From NCBI GenBank assembly GCA_963708905.1, contig CAVPUV010000068.1, positions 1 to 64,000 of the forward strand: 64,000 nucleotides of DNA, written 5' to 3'. Of the stretch, positions 31,883 to 41,408 are shown piece after piece. A program made the translations under genes and the position numbers. This DNA comes from SHZL01 sp963708905. GTDB taxonomy: Bacteria; Pseudomonadota; Gammaproteobacteria; Xanthomonadales; SZUA-36. Position 1 is the stretch's first letter. The number at the start of each line of letters is the position of its first letter. The notes beneath the pieces are model-generated. The model had not been told where the DNA came from. It searched no databases and worked only from the letters and a program-made list of their open reading frames with translations.

Positions 31883-32887
31883 TCAATCGCTGCTGACAAT
31901 GCTGCGGGCGCCGCCCAGATCGGCGCGGCAGGTATACACAAAACCACTGTCAGTTTGCCGGTAGTGCCCGGCCAGCCAGTCGGCCAGCACCGGCGCCACC
32001 GCTGGCTGGTCAACCAGCGCAAATACCGTTGGGCCGGAACCGGAAATACCAACAGCCAGCGCACCCAGTGCGGTCAGTTCTTCACGGGCGCGATCGAAGC
32101 CCGGCAGCAGGCGGCGGCGGTAGGGTTCAGCGATCAAGTCTACCAACGAGGCTGCCGCCAGCGCGGTCTTACCGGTGTACAGCGCATAGACAAACTGCGC
32201 GAACTGGGCGCCATGGCGCACGGCCGTGGCCCGCGGCAATTGTTCCGGCAAAACCGCGCGCGCTGCGCGCGTGACCAGTTCCGTGCCTGGCCAGCACACC
32301 ACGATCTGCCAACGGGCCGGCCACGGCAGTGGATACTCGGACTGGCCTCCCGGCGGGCACAGGCGCAGACCGCCGTAAAGACAGGGCGCAATATTATCGA
32401 GATGAATTTCGCCGCTGACGCCACCTTCAATTTCTGTCATCAAACCAAACAGAGCGCGTGAACCCAGCGGGCCGCCGTGCCAGCGATTGAGTACTTCCAG
32501 CGTGGCAACCACGGAGCTGGCGCTGGAGCCGAGACCGCTGCCGATGGGCAAGCGTTTCTCCAGAACAAGCTCCAGTGGTTCCACGGCGATGCCGAGTTGC
32601 GCCAGGGTTTGTTGGTAGAGCCGGCAGCACTGCAGCACGATGTTCTTTTCCTGGTCCACTGGCAGTTTATGTGCAAACGGCCCACGCACCACCAGTTTCC
32701 AGTCGTCACGTCGCCCTGGACGCACCTGCACCGTGTCACCCAGAAGGGAGCCGTCCAGCGGCGCCAGCGCCAGCCCCAGCGCATCGAAACCGACCGATAC
32801 ATTGCCGATCGATGCCGGTGCGAATACGGTCAAGGGTTCCCGCAGGCTGACCGGATGCGCTCCGTTTGGCGAAACAACTGCCGTCAT
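31883..32887 (-). CDS. thrB: Homoserine kinase (GHMP family)
   Basis: A 334-residue GHMP kinase that phosphorylates homoserine. It begins LTVFAPASIGNVSVGFDALG, has the ATP-binding LPIGSGLGSSASSVVA and the C-terminal GISGSGPTVFAL. The ATG at 32887 overlaps the thrA stop as ATGA, so translation is coupled. A few more residues than E. coli ThrB (310) are present, mostly at the N-terminus. Confidence 0.93.
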   Translation of the reverse strand: MTAVVSPNGAHPVSLREPLTVFAPASIGNVSVGFDALGLALAPLDGSLLGDTVQVRPGRRDDWKLVVRGPFAHKLPVDQEKNIVLQCCRLYQQTLAQLGIAVEPLELVLEKRLPIGSGLGSSASSVVATLEVLNRWHGGPLGSRALFGLMTEIEGGVSGEIHLDNIAPCLYGGLRLCPPGGQSEYPLPWPARWQIVVCWPGTELVTRAARAVLPEQLPRATAVRHGAQFAQFVYALYTGKTALAAASLVDLIAEPYRRRLLPGFDRAREELTALGALAVGISGSGPTVFALVDQPAVAPVLADWLAGHYRQTDSGFVYTCRADLGGARSIVSSD

Positions 32888-35358
32888 GCACGCTGATCCA
32901 GCGGCCGCCACACCGTTCGCAGCAGGTCACCAAACACCCCGGCTGCCGTGACCTCGGCGCCCGCACCATAACCCCGCAGCACCAGCGGGATAGGCTGGTA
33001 GTATCGAGTGTGCAATACCAGTGCGTTTTCACCATCGCGGATCGCGCCCAGCGGCTCGTCCCGCGGCACTGCTTCCACTGCAACACGGCAGTGACCGTCA
33101 GCAATGCGGCCCACGTAGCGCAGCACCATCCCCGCGGCTTTCGCTGCACTTACCTTCCCGGTAAAAGACTCATCGAGCGTCTGCAGGGCGGCGATGAGGT
33201 CAGCCGGGTCGACCGCAGCAATCGCTTTCATCGGCACGGCCGGCTCTACCTCGATATCGTCCAGTTCCAGTTCCAGCCCGACTTCGCGTGCGATGATCAG
33301 CAGCTTGCGGGCCACATCCATGCCGGACAGGTCATCGCGCGGATCGGGTTCGGTATAGCCCAACTCCACGGCCTTGGCCACCGCTGCCGACATGGCCATG
33401 CCGTCTTCCAGCAAGCCGAAAATCATCGACAGAGAGCCTGAGAGGATGCCGCCAAATGATTTGAGCTCATCCCCGGAGCGGATCAGCGCCTGCAGGGTAT
33501 CGATTACCGGCAGGCCGGCGCCGACGTTGGTTTCATAAAGGAATTTTCGGAAATTGCGCCCGGCTGTCTGCCGCATCGCGCGGTAGTAATCGATCGATGC
33601 CGTGTTGGCTTTCTTGTTGGCAGCGACCACATTGAACCCGCTTTCCAGGAAGCGGACGTACTCGCCGGCCAGCGCGGCATCGGTGGTGCAGTCGACCACG
33701 GTCGGATTCAGCAGGCCCAGGCGCTCGCGCACCGCGATGACATCATCCATATCCCAGGACTTGCCCCGGTCTTGCAACAGCTCGGCCCAGCGGCTCAAGT
33801 CGACCACGTCGTCCGCCACGTAGAGTTTGCGGCTGTTGGCAATGGCGCGTACACGCAGGTCTGTACCGTGCTGCATGAGACTCGCCGCCTGGCGTCGGAA
33901 TTGCCGTAACAATTCACTGCCGACATGGCCGCAACCCAGCAGGATGACGTTGACATGGGTGGTGTGGCTGAAAAATGCGGTGTGACATGCCCGTGTGGCC
34001 GATTGCGCATCTTCCCCCCTGACCACCACTGCGATGGCGCATTCGGTGGATCCCTGGGCGATGACTTCGACATTAACCCCGGCGGAGGAGATCGCCATCA
34101 GGAAGCGCGCGGCAATACCACGGTAGAGCTTCATACCCTCGCCAACCAGGGATATGACCGCGCGGTTACCCTGCACCGTGATGTCGCCAATCAGGCGATG
34201 CAGGCGTTCAAAATGGAACTCTTCTTCCAGCGCTTTGCGGGCATTCTCCGCATCCCGCTGGCGCACACACAGCGTGATACTGTATTCGGACGACGACTGC
34301 ACGATCAGGATGATGGAAATGGTCCTGCTGGCCAGCGCATCCATGACCCGCCGGGCGATACCCACCCGGCCGCGCATACCGCCGCCCTGCAGGGTGATGG
34401 AAGCGACCTGTTCGAGGTGGGAGATACCGCGTACCACGTGGGTGCGCTGCGCTGCGCGGTGAATCAGCGTGCCGACCCGCCCGGGGTCGTAGGTATTGCG
34501 AATCTCGCACAGGATGTCATTTGCCGCCAGCGGGGTCAGTGCCTTGGCCGAAATCACCTTGGCGCCGAAATAGCTGAGCTCCATGGCCTCTTCGTAGCTG
34601 ACCTCATCCAGGCAACGGGCGTTGGACACGATGCGCGGATCAGCGGTGAAAAAGCCATCCACGTCTTTCCAGATCTGGCAACGGCGGGCGCCGGTGGCGG
34701 CCGCAATTGCCGCTGCCGAGTAATCCGTGCCATTGCGCCCCAGTAACTGGATTTCACCGTCGGCATTGCGCCCGTAAAACCCCGGCAGGACCAGCACCTT
34801 GACCGCTTCCGTGAGGCGTTGCTTGAGCAATGGCGCGGCGGCGTCGATATCCACCAGTGAATCCAGCCAGTCCTCGTTGGCCAGCGGCAACACATCCGCA
34901 TCGGACCAGGCGGCGGCAATGCCGCGGTACTGTAAAAGATCAACCATGAGCCGGCTGCTGAAACCTTCCCCGCCCGCCAGCATGCGCGCACGGATACGGT
35001 CCGGACACTGGCCCAGCAGGCGCACACCCTCGATGCGCCGCGCCAATTGCCCGGATTGTTCCTGCAGGAATGCCCCGCCCAGAGGGGTTTTGATCCCTTG
35101 CGCTGCCATGGCATCGACGATGGTTTGCTCGCGTGCCAGTGCCTCATCGATTTCCGCCTGACCGCTTTCACCGCGTACCGCCTTGTCGATCGCGGCCACC
35201 AGCAGGTCGGTTACACCCTTGACCGCCGACAGCACAACAATGACCTGGCCCGTACCGCCATGATGCTCGATAACGTCGGCGCTGGCGCTAAAGCCGGCGA
35301 GATCGGCCAGCGACGTACCGCCGAACTTCTGCACCAGCAAAGAGTTGGCAGCACTCAC
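32884..35358 (-). CDS. thrA: Bifunctional aspartate kinase/homoserine dehydrogenase
   Basis: An 824-residue fusion, close to E. coli ThrA (820). The aspartate kinase part begins VQKFGGTSLADLAGF and contains GRNGTDYSAAAIAAA. Two ACT-type regulatory regions follow around residues 310-460 (ITLQGGGMRGRVGIARR, ISLVGEGMKLYRGI), where threonine feedback acts in the family. The homoserine dehydrogenase part has the NAD(P) site VILLGCGHVGSELL and FLYETNVGAGLPVIDTLQ. The start overlaps the asnB stop by four bases. Confidence 0.94.
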   Translation of the reverse strand: MSAANSLLVQKFGGTSLADLAGFSASADVIEHHGGTGQVIVVLSAVKGVTDLLVAAIDKAVRGESGQAEIDEALAREQTIVDAMAAQGIKTPLGGAFLQEQSGQLARRIEGVRLLGQCPDRIRARMLAGGEGFSSRLMVDLLQYRGIAAAWSDADVLPLANEDWLDSLVDIDAAAPLLKQRLTEAVKVLVLPGFYGRNADGEIQLLGRNGTDYSAAAIAAATGARRCQIWKDVDGFFTADPRIVSNARCLDEVSYEEAMELSYFGAKVISAKALTPLAANDILCEIRNTYDPGRVGTLIHRAAQRTHVVRGISHLEQVASITLQGGGMRGRVGIARRVMDALASRTISIILIVQSSSEYSITLCVRQRDAENARKALEEEFHFERLHRLIGDITVQGNRAVISLVGEGMKLYRGIAARFLMAISSAGVNVEVIAQGSTECAIAVVVRGEDAQSATRACHTAFFSHTTHVNVILLGCGHVGSELLRQFRRQAASLMQHGTDLRVRAIANSRKLYVADDVVDLSRWAELLQDRGKSWDMDDVIAVRERLGLLNPTVVDCTTDAALAGEYVRFLESGFNVVAANKKANTASIDYYRAMRQTAGRNFRKFLYETNVGAGLPVIDTLQALIRSGDELKSFGGILSGSLSMIFGLLEDGMAMSAAVAKAVELGYTEPDPRDDLSGMDVARKLLIIAREVGLELELDDIEVEPAVPMKAIAAVDPADLIAALQTLDESFTGKVSAAKAAGMVLRYVGRIADGHCRVAVEAVPRDEPLGAIRDGENALVLHTRYYQPIPLVLRGYGAGAEVTAAGVFGDLLRTVWRPLDQRA

Positions 35359-37037
35359 GGCTGGTCCACCCCGGCGTAGGCGTCCTGGTGCACCGAGCGC
35401 ATGGCACGGCCCGAAGGGTCATTCAGTGCCTGCAGCGATTTGTCCCACAAGATGGCTTCAGGCGTGCTGCAGGCCACGGTCGGTCCACCGGGCACGGTCT
35501 GGGCCGCGGAGGCCAGGGGAAAATGCTGTTCAAACAGGCTGCGGAAGTAATAAGCTTCTTTGGACTCTGGCGCATTGAACGGGAACCGGCCGACCGCGCG
35601 GCTCATGTCTGCATCGCTGACCTGCTCCCGGGCGTGATCCTTGACGGCGTCGATCCAACCATAGCCGACACCGTCGGAGAACTGCTCCTTCTGACGCCAG
35701 GCAATCGCCGGCGGCAACAGGTCGCTAAAGGTCTCGCGCAGGATCTGCTTCTCGATTTTGCCGGTAGTTATCATCTTGTCCGCCGGGTTGATGCGCATGG
35801 CGACGTCGAGGAAGCGGGTGTCCAGAAACGGTACCCGCGCCTCCACGCCCCAGGCGGCCATGGCTTTATTGGCGCGCAGGCAATCATAGCTGTGCAGGCG
35901 CGAAAGTTTACGCACCGTTTCCTCGTGGAAAGCCTGCGCGTTTGGCGCTTTATGAAAATACAGATAGCCGCCAAAGATTTCATCGGCGCCCTCGCCGGAC
36001 AATACCATCTTGATGCCCATGGCGCGGATCTTGCGCGCCATCAAATACATGGGCGTGGCCGCGCGTATGGTAGTGACATCGTAGGTTTCGAGATGGTAGA
36101 TCACCTCGTCCAGAGCATCGAGGCCTTCCTGGATGGTAAAGGTAAAACCATGGTGCACGGTGCCGATATGATCGGCGGCGACCTGTGCAGCGGCCAGATC
36201 AGGTGATCCATCCAGGCCGACGGCAAACGAATGCAAACGCGGCCACCAGGCCGGGCTGCGCTCGCCGTCCTCTACCCGCAACGCGGCATGACGCGCAGCC
36301 AGCGCGGCGATAATGGACGAATCCAGACCGCCGGACAGCAGCACGCCGTAGGGCACGTCGGTCATCAGGTGACTTTTTACCGAGTCTTCCAGCGCCGCCC
36401 GCAGAGCGGCTTTGTCGGTAGTGGCCTGCGCCACGTTTTCGAACTGTTCCCAATCACGCCGATACCAGCGCTGTGGTTCCGCCTGGCCCGTTGTCCACAG
36501 ATGCCCCTGCGGGAATTCGTGCACCTGGTTGCATACATCCATCAGCGCCTTCATTTCCGAAGCCACCAGCAACTGGCCGTGCGCATCATGGCCAAAGTAC
36601 AAGGGCATGATGCCGATGGGATCGCGCGCGATCATCCAGAAGTCGGCTTCCTCGTCATACAGGCAAAAGGCAAACATACCGCGTAGCTGCTCGAGAAAAT
36701 CGGCGCCATGCTTGAGGTACAAAGGCAGGATGACCTCACAGTCCGATTCGGTATTGAAAGCATAAGTGTGCTTCAGCGCGGCGCGGATTTCCCGGTGATT
36801 ATAAATCTCGCCATTGACTGCCAGCGCCTGCCGGCCACTCTCGCTGAGCAGGGGCTGGGCGCCGGTGTTGACGTTGACAATGGCGAGGCGCTCGTGCGCC
36901 AGCACCGCCTTGTCAGAGGTATAGATGCCACTCCAGTCCGGGCCGCGGTGTCGCAGCATGCGGGATTGTCGCAGAGCCATTTTACGGACGGATTGAACGT
37001 CCTGGCGTAGCTCCAGTACGCCGAAAATCGAGCACAT
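35355..37037 (-). CDS. asnB: Asparagine synthase (glutamine-hydrolysing) AsnB
   Basis: A 560-residue enzyme making asparagine from aspartate, ATP and glutamine. Cys2 (MCSIFGVLE) is the glutaminase nucleophile, RHRGPDWSG and AVNGEIYNH form the glutamine site, and the synthetase ATP loop is LLSGGLDSSIIAAL with GEGADEIFGGY further on. Length matches E. coli AsnB (554). ACGAGGA precedes the ATG. It leads the threonine operon with four-base overlaps, so both branches from aspartate are expressed together. Confidence 0.93.
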   Translation of the reverse strand: MCSIFGVLELRQDVQSVRKMALRQSRMLRHRGPDWSGIYTSDKAVLAHERLAIVNVNTGAQPLLSESGRQALAVNGEIYNHREIRAALKHTYAFNTESDCEVILPLYLKHGADFLEQLRGMFAFCLYDEEADFWMIARDPIGIMPLYFGHDAHGQLLVASEMKALMDVCNQVHEFPQGHLWTTGQAEPQRWYRRDWEQFENVAQATTDKAALRAALEDSVKSHLMTDVPYGVLLSGGLDSSIIAALAARHAALRVEDGERSPAWWPRLHSFAVGLDGSPDLAAAQVAADHIGTVHHGFTFTIQEGLDALDEVIYHLETYDVTTIRAATPMYLMARKIRAMGIKMVLSGEGADEIFGGYLYFHKAPNAQAFHEETVRKLSRLHSYDCLRANKAMAAWGVEARVPFLDTRFLDVAMRINPADKMITTGKIEKQILRETFSDLLPPAIAWRQKEQFSDGVGYGWIDAVKDHAREQVSDADMSRAVGRFPFNAPESKEAYYFRSLFEQHFPLASAAQTVPGGPTVACSTPEAILWDKSLQALNDPSGRAMRSVHQDAYAGVDQP

Positions 37038-37300
37038 GGGGCGTCCTCGTAAAAAAATAACGGGTTATCAGGGAGGCGGGCTCTCGTTTGCAGCCTCTGC
37101 TTTGTCAGCGCCTCGGCATCACTTCAGTCCGTGCATCCTGCTGATGGAAATCACGAATCCGAACCAGTAATACTAAGGGCTTATGCGCTGCGCGCCAAGC
37201 ACCAGAATCAATTTATTGGCGCTTTTAGCTTCCTTCAGCAACCGCACTCCGGGGCATTGCCCACCTGTCGGGCTTGGACCGCCGAGTAAATGTGAACAGG
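37038..37300. other. Leader region of the asnB-thr operon, no gene seen
   Basis: Non-coding stretch upstream of asnB. On the minus strand a small palindrome ATAACCCGTTAT followed by seven T residues lies just before the ribosome-binding site and could be a weak attenuator, but its stem is only five pairs. I found no threonine-rich leader peptide and no tRNA. Confidence 0.4.
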
Positions 37301-37304
37301 CTTT

Positions 37305-37338
37305 AACCCGGAAAGTCCATGTATGGACTTTCCGGGTT
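37305..37338 (-). terminator. Hairpin downstream of the Yip1-domain gene
   Basis: A perfect 16-bp stem (AACCCGGAAAGTCCAT and its complement) with a two-base loop sits directly at the stop codon of the leftward gene. It lacks a clear T run, so termination is likely but unproven. Confidence 0.55.
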
Positions 37339-38399
37339 TAAAGCACTTCTTCGAGTTCCGCCTGGTATTCTTGATACAAGCTATAGTTGTGCTTGATCGC
37401 CTCCGAGCCTTCACCCTGCTGGATCATCGCCGTGCGTAACTGCTCCTTGACCCAGCTGTGTTCCGCCCAGTTGCCGCCGCCGGTTTTTACCACTTCCATT
37501 TCGGCGTTGTTGGCGCCCAGACCGCTGCCGATGCCTGAATAGACGCGAGCCACATCGGTGACCGAGGCCTGCTCCTTGTTCTGCACTTCCTCGCCGAGCT
37601 TGTTCATTTTGTCGGCGTACTGCTGCTGCAAGGCGGCGGTCTTTGTCAGTACCTTGATCAAGTCTTCAACCTGGTCATCGTCGAGCATGCCGTTGCCGGG
37701 CGCGTCATAGGTATCGGCCCGGGCAGCTTCCATCAGCCTGCTTTGCCGTTCCATTTCACCGAACATGCCGGAACCCGTCTGGCTGGTGTTGGAGCCGCCG
37801 AAGTCTCGCATGCTCGCGCCGCGCGACATCATGCCCCCTCCGAGTAAGGTGGCCAGGATCATGTTGGCCACGAACAGGGCGATGATACTGACGACGAAGT
37901 GCAGCGTCCGTTTCTCATCTGGCACCGCCAGCGCCAGTGGCAGGATCTGGTACAGGAAGACCAGTGATGTTACCCCGCCGGCCAGCATGATCAGCAAACC
38001 GACGCTGGGCACCAGCGCTGCGATGACACCCGCGACCATCGCTGGGATCGAAGTCAGTGAAATCGCCGCGAAAGCGCGGTCAAAGTTGCGCTGGCCGCCG
38101 AAATTGCCGGCCAGGAAGCTGAATATATATGCACCCAGAGCCAGCCCGAGCGCCGCCATTACCAGCCCGATGATCAGCGCAACAAGGAAATTGGAACCAT
38201 AACCGTATGAATAAAAGCCCCCGGTCAAGCGGGAAAAGATCAGCGACAACACGATATTGCCCACCACCAGCGGCCCGGTCAGCACCGTGGCCGTGCTCAG
38301 CCACGGCGGATTGCCCGCCAGATAGGTCTGCCAGGTGGCCGTATGATCGAGCAGCCCGCCCTTGATCAGCTTAAGTGTTTGTTGATAATCAAATTTCAT
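37338..38399 (-). CDS. Yip1-domain-like membrane protein
   Basis: A 353-residue protein. Residues about 40-200 hold around five membrane helices (VLTGPLVVGNIVLSLIF, FLVALIIGLVMAALGLALGA, IPAMVAGVIAALVPSVGLLI, HFVVSIIALFVANMILATL) in the arrangement of Yip1/YIF1-like proteins. The C-terminal 150 residues are soluble, charged and probably helical (QVEDLIKVLTKTAALQQQYA). Function is unknown. ATG at 38399 was preferred because it begins the conserved MKFDYQQTLKLI. It lies between the kor operon and asnB in the same direction, with gaps that suggest a separate unit. Confidence 0.7.
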   Translation of the reverse strand: MKFDYQQTLKLIKGGLLDHTATWQTYLAGNPPWLSTATVLTGPLVVGNIVLSLIFSRLTGGFYSYGYGSNFLVALIIGLVMAALGLALGAYIFSFLAGNFGGQRNFDRAFAAISLTSIPAMVAGVIAALVPSVGLLIMLAGGVTSLVFLYQILPLALAVPDEKRTLHFVVSIIALFVANMILATLLGGGMMSRGASMRDFGGSNTSQTGSGMFGEMERQSRLMEAARADTYDAPGNGMLDDDQVEDLIKVLTKTAALQQQYADKMNKLGEEVQNKEQASVTDVARVYSGIGSGLGANNAEMEVVKTGGGNWAEHSWVKEQLRTAMIQQGEGSEAIKHNYSLYQEYQAELEEVL

Positions 38400-38538
38400 T
38401 GCCGCGCTCCTCACAGTGTGGATCCGGGCGCGACCAGCGATGGCAAGAGTTTGCTTGGGAATCCTTGATGGGCGCTGAAAAACCCGGACCCCATGACTTT
38501 AGGTCAGAGTCGGGAAATATTCAATAAAAAACGTCCGT

Positions 38539-39594
38539 CTAGCGCATCTGGCTTTGCAGCTTTTCCAGCGCTGCGCGGCCGGGATTGAGCTCTTCGAAGG
38601 TAAATGCTTTCAGCGGCTTGCTGGCGGTACCTGCAATGGCGTGCATTTCGGGCCATTGTTCGTCGATGAACAGCAGGCCGGTGGGGATTTCTCCCTGGTC
38701 ACGATGCTTTTCCAGGTAGCGCAGTGCGACACTGCGCCGGGTGGGGTCGTATTTGGGATCAGTTTTCTTCAGCACGACGGTGGCACCGTCGTGCATTTTC
38801 ACGCTGACCGTTTCGCCCTCGGCATAGTGCGCGGTGATTTCGCGGGCGGGCGGCACAAAGTCGGTCGCAATGGCCTGGTGCTTGTGTTCCCTGGTATAAG
38901 CGTAGCTCTTGGTCGAACCGACATGATCATTGAACGTAACGCAGGGCGAGATCACATCGAGCAGAGCGCAGCCTTTGTGCGCAATACCCGCCTTGATCAG
39001 GGATACCAGTTGCTCGCGATCGCCGGAAAAGCTGCGGGCGACAAAACTGGCCCCCATCGAGATGGCGGCGGCGACCGGATTGATGCTCTGCATCTGGTTG
39101 ACTTCGCCCTTCTTGGCCGTACTGCCGGGATCAGCCGAGGCAGAGAATTGTCCCTTGGTCAGGCCATATACACCGTTGTTCTCGATCAGATAGAGCATGT
39201 TGAGGTTGCGCCGGATGGCATGGCCAAACTGACCAAAGCCGATGGACAGCGAATCGCCGTCACCGGAAACGCCAATGCAGATCAGGTCGCGATTGCCGGC
39301 GTGGGCGCCAGTGGCAACCGAAGGCATGCGGCCATGCACCGAATTGAAACCATGAGCGCCGTGGACGAAGTAGGCCGGGGTTTTGGATGAGCAACCGATG
39401 CCCGACAGCTTGATCAGCTTTTCCGGGGCGATGGACATTTCCCACAATGCCTGCACCAGTGCCGCTGTGATCGAATCGTGACCGCAGCCGGCACAAAGCG
39501 TGGACAGGCTGCCTTCGTAATCCCGCTGCAGCAAACCCAGCGCGTTGCGTTTCTGGCCGGGAAGATCGATTTTCGGTTTAGCCAGGTAGGTCAT
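38539..39594 (-). CDS. korB: 2-oxoglutarate:ferredoxin oxidoreductase beta subunit (KorB-like)
   Basis: A 351-residue thiamine-diphosphate subunit. STLCAGCGHDSITAAL binds the cofactor and cluster, and VSGDGDSLSIGFGQFGHAIRRN with NNGVYGLTKGQFS is the ThDP motif region of the two-subunit Kor type. It would convert 2-oxoglutarate and CoA to succinyl-CoA with ferredoxin, or the reverse. It overlaps korA by four bases. Substrate assignment rests on family resemblance. Confidence 0.85.
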   Translation of the reverse strand: MTYLAKPKIDLPGQKRNALGLLQRDYEGSLSTLCAGCGHDSITAALVQALWEMSIAPEKLIKLSGIGCSSKTPAYFVHGAHGFNSVHGRMPSVATGAHAGNRDLICIGVSGDGDSLSIGFGQFGHAIRRNLNMLYLIENNGVYGLTKGQFSASADPGSTAKKGEVNQMQSINPVAAAISMGASFVARSFSGDREQLVSLIKAGIAHKGCALLDVISPCVTFNDHVGSTKSYAYTREHKHQAIATDFVPPAREITAHYAEGETVSVKMHDGATVVLKKTDPKYDPTRRSVALRYLEKHRDQGEIPTGLLFIDEQWPEMHAIAGTASKPLKAFTFEELNPGRAALEKLQSQMR

Positions 39595-41408
39595 GCGGCG
39601 GCCTCGGATTGCAGAAATTGATTGACACCGTTGACCACGCAGTCGCTGGAAATCGGCAGACCGTTGTAGTGCAGAATAGACTGCAGCTTGTCGGCCACTT
39701 TTTTGATTTCCAGCATCAGCAGGGACTTCATCTGTGCATCGCGATTCTGTTCCACCACGAACACGGTGTCATGCTGTTGCAGAAAAGCCAACACTTCGGC
39801 ACCAAAGGGAAAGGCCCGCAGCCGCAGGTAGTTGGCATGTACACCCTGCCTGGCCAGCCGGTCGCGCGCTTCGATCACGGCGCCATCGGAACTGCCAAAG
39901 GCTACAATACCGAGGCGGGTGGGCATGGCCGCAGAGGTGACCACGGCCGGCAATACCAGCTTCTTTGCCGTTTCCCACTTGACCAGCAGACGTTCCATCA
40001 CGTCCTGGTATTCCATCGAATCTTCGGTATAGCCGCCCTGGCTGTTGTGCCCCGAGCCGCGCACGAAGTACGCGCCCTTGGGATCTTCGCCCGGCAGCGT
40101 GCGGTAAGTGATGCCATCGCCGTCGACATCCTTGTAGCGAACGAAGCGCGCTATCTGCGCCAGTTCCGCCGGGCCCAGCACTTTGCCCCGATCCGGCCGG
40201 TAACTGTCATCCCACTGCAGCTGCGGGATCATCCAGTCGTTCATGCCGATATCGAGATCTGACAGCATGAACACCGGGGTCTGCAAGCGGTCGGCCAGGT
40301 CGAAAGCCTTGACCGACATTTCGAAGCACTCCGCCGGGTTTGCCGGCAACAAAATGGGGTGGCGTGTATCGCCATGCGAAGCATAGGCGCACAGCATCAG
40401 GTCGCATTGCTGCGTACGGGTCGGCATACCGGTCGATGGGCCGACCCGCTGCACGTCGATGAAGACCGAAGGAATCTCCGCGTAATAGGCAAAACCGATG
40501 AATTCGCTCATCAGCGAAATGCCGGGCCCCGAGGTAGGCGTAAATGCGCGCGCTCCGACCCAGTTGGCGCCTAAAACCATGCCGGCGGCGGCCAGTTCGT
40601 CTTCGGCCTGCACGATGCAAAACCGCTTCTCGCCTGTTTCCGGGTCGGTGCGGAACCGGTCGCAGAATTTCTTGAAACTATCCATCACTGAGGTCGAAGG
40701 CGTAATCGGATACCAGGCGCCCACGGTGGCACCGGCATAAACGCAGCCCAGACCGGTGGCCGCATTGCCATCCAACAAGATATGACCGGCATTGTCGCCC
40801 ATTTTTTCTGCATGTACCGGCAAGGGGCAGGTGAACTGGGTCAGCGCATGGTTATAGCCCAGCATGATGGCCTGCAAATTACTTTCCACCAGCCGGGGCT
40901 TAGCCGCGAAGGTCTCCTCCAGCAGCTCGCGCAGGACCGCCAAATCGATATCCAGCAGGGCCGCCAGCACGCCCACGTAGGCAACGTTTTTCATCAAAAT
41001 ACGCTGGCGCGCCACGCTGAATTGCTCATTGCACAATTGCGACAGCGGCACCCCGAGAATGGTGATGTCGTCACGCATCATCGTGCGTTCACGCGGCCAG
41101 GTGGAATCATAGACCAGGAAACCACCAGGACTGACTTCGGCGAGGTCTTTGTGGTAGGTCTGGGCATTCATCGCCACCATGATGTCCACGCGCCCGGCGC
41201 GCGACATGTAGCCGTCACGGCTGGCGCGAATTTCATACCAGGTTGGCAAGCCCTGAATGTTCGATGGAAACATGTTCTTGCCGGTGACCGGGATGCCCAT
41301 ACGAAACAGGGCTTTCATCACCAGGGCGTTGGCGCTGGCTGAGCCCGTTCCATTCACCGTGGCGATTTTCAGGACAAAGTCGTTTATCCGGCTTTGCGTT
41401 GCTGGCAT
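39591..41408 (-). CDS. korA: 2-oxoglutarate:ferredoxin oxidoreductase alpha subunit (gamma-alpha fusion, KorA-like)
   Basis: A 605-residue protein whose first 190 residues are the gamma domain (GTGSASANALVMKALFRMGI) and the remainder the alpha domain (GAWYPITPSTSVMDSF, PGISLMSEFIGFAYYAEIP). This gamma-alpha fusion with a separate beta subunit is the usual bacterial Kor layout and differs from the gamma-delta/alpha-beta layout of the por genes at 2093-5722. Its start overlaps the upstream gene by 25 bases. Confidence 0.87.
   Translation of the reverse strand: MPATQSRINDFVLKIATVNGTGSASANALVMKALFRMGIPVTGKNMFPSNIQGLPTWYEIRASRDGYMSRAGRVDIMVAMNAQTYHKDLAEVSPGGFLVYDSTWPRERTMMRDDITILGVPLSQLCNEQFSVARQRILMKNVAYVGVLAALLDIDLAVLRELLEETFAAKPRLVESNLQAIMLGYNHALTQFTCPLPVHAEKMGDNAGHILLDGNAATGLGCVYAGATVGAWYPITPSTSVMDSFKKFCDRFRTDPETGEKRFCIVQAEDELAAAGMVLGANWVGARAFTPTSGPGISLMSEFIGFAYYAEIPSVFIDVQRVGPSTGMPTRTQQCDLMLCAYASHGDTRHPILLPANPAECFEMSVKAFDLADRLQTPVFMLSDLDIGMNDWMIPQLQWDDSYRPDRGKVLGPAELAQIARFVRYKDVDGDGITYRTLPGEDPKGAYFVRGSGHNSQGGYTEDSMEYQDVMERLLVKWETAKKLVLPAVVTSAAMPTRLGIVAFGSSDGAVIEARDRLARQGVHANYLRLRAFPFGAEVLAFLQQHDTVFVVEQNRDAQMKSLLMLEIKKVADKLQSILHYNGLPISSDCVVNGVNQFLQSEAAA

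Noticed and set aside
37038..37300. Threonine attenuator or tRNA upstream of asnB
   Set aside because: No leader peptide rich in Thr or Asn, and the only T-tailed hairpin has a five-pair stem; a GGTTCGGATTC stretch resembles a tRNA arm but no cloverleaf forms.
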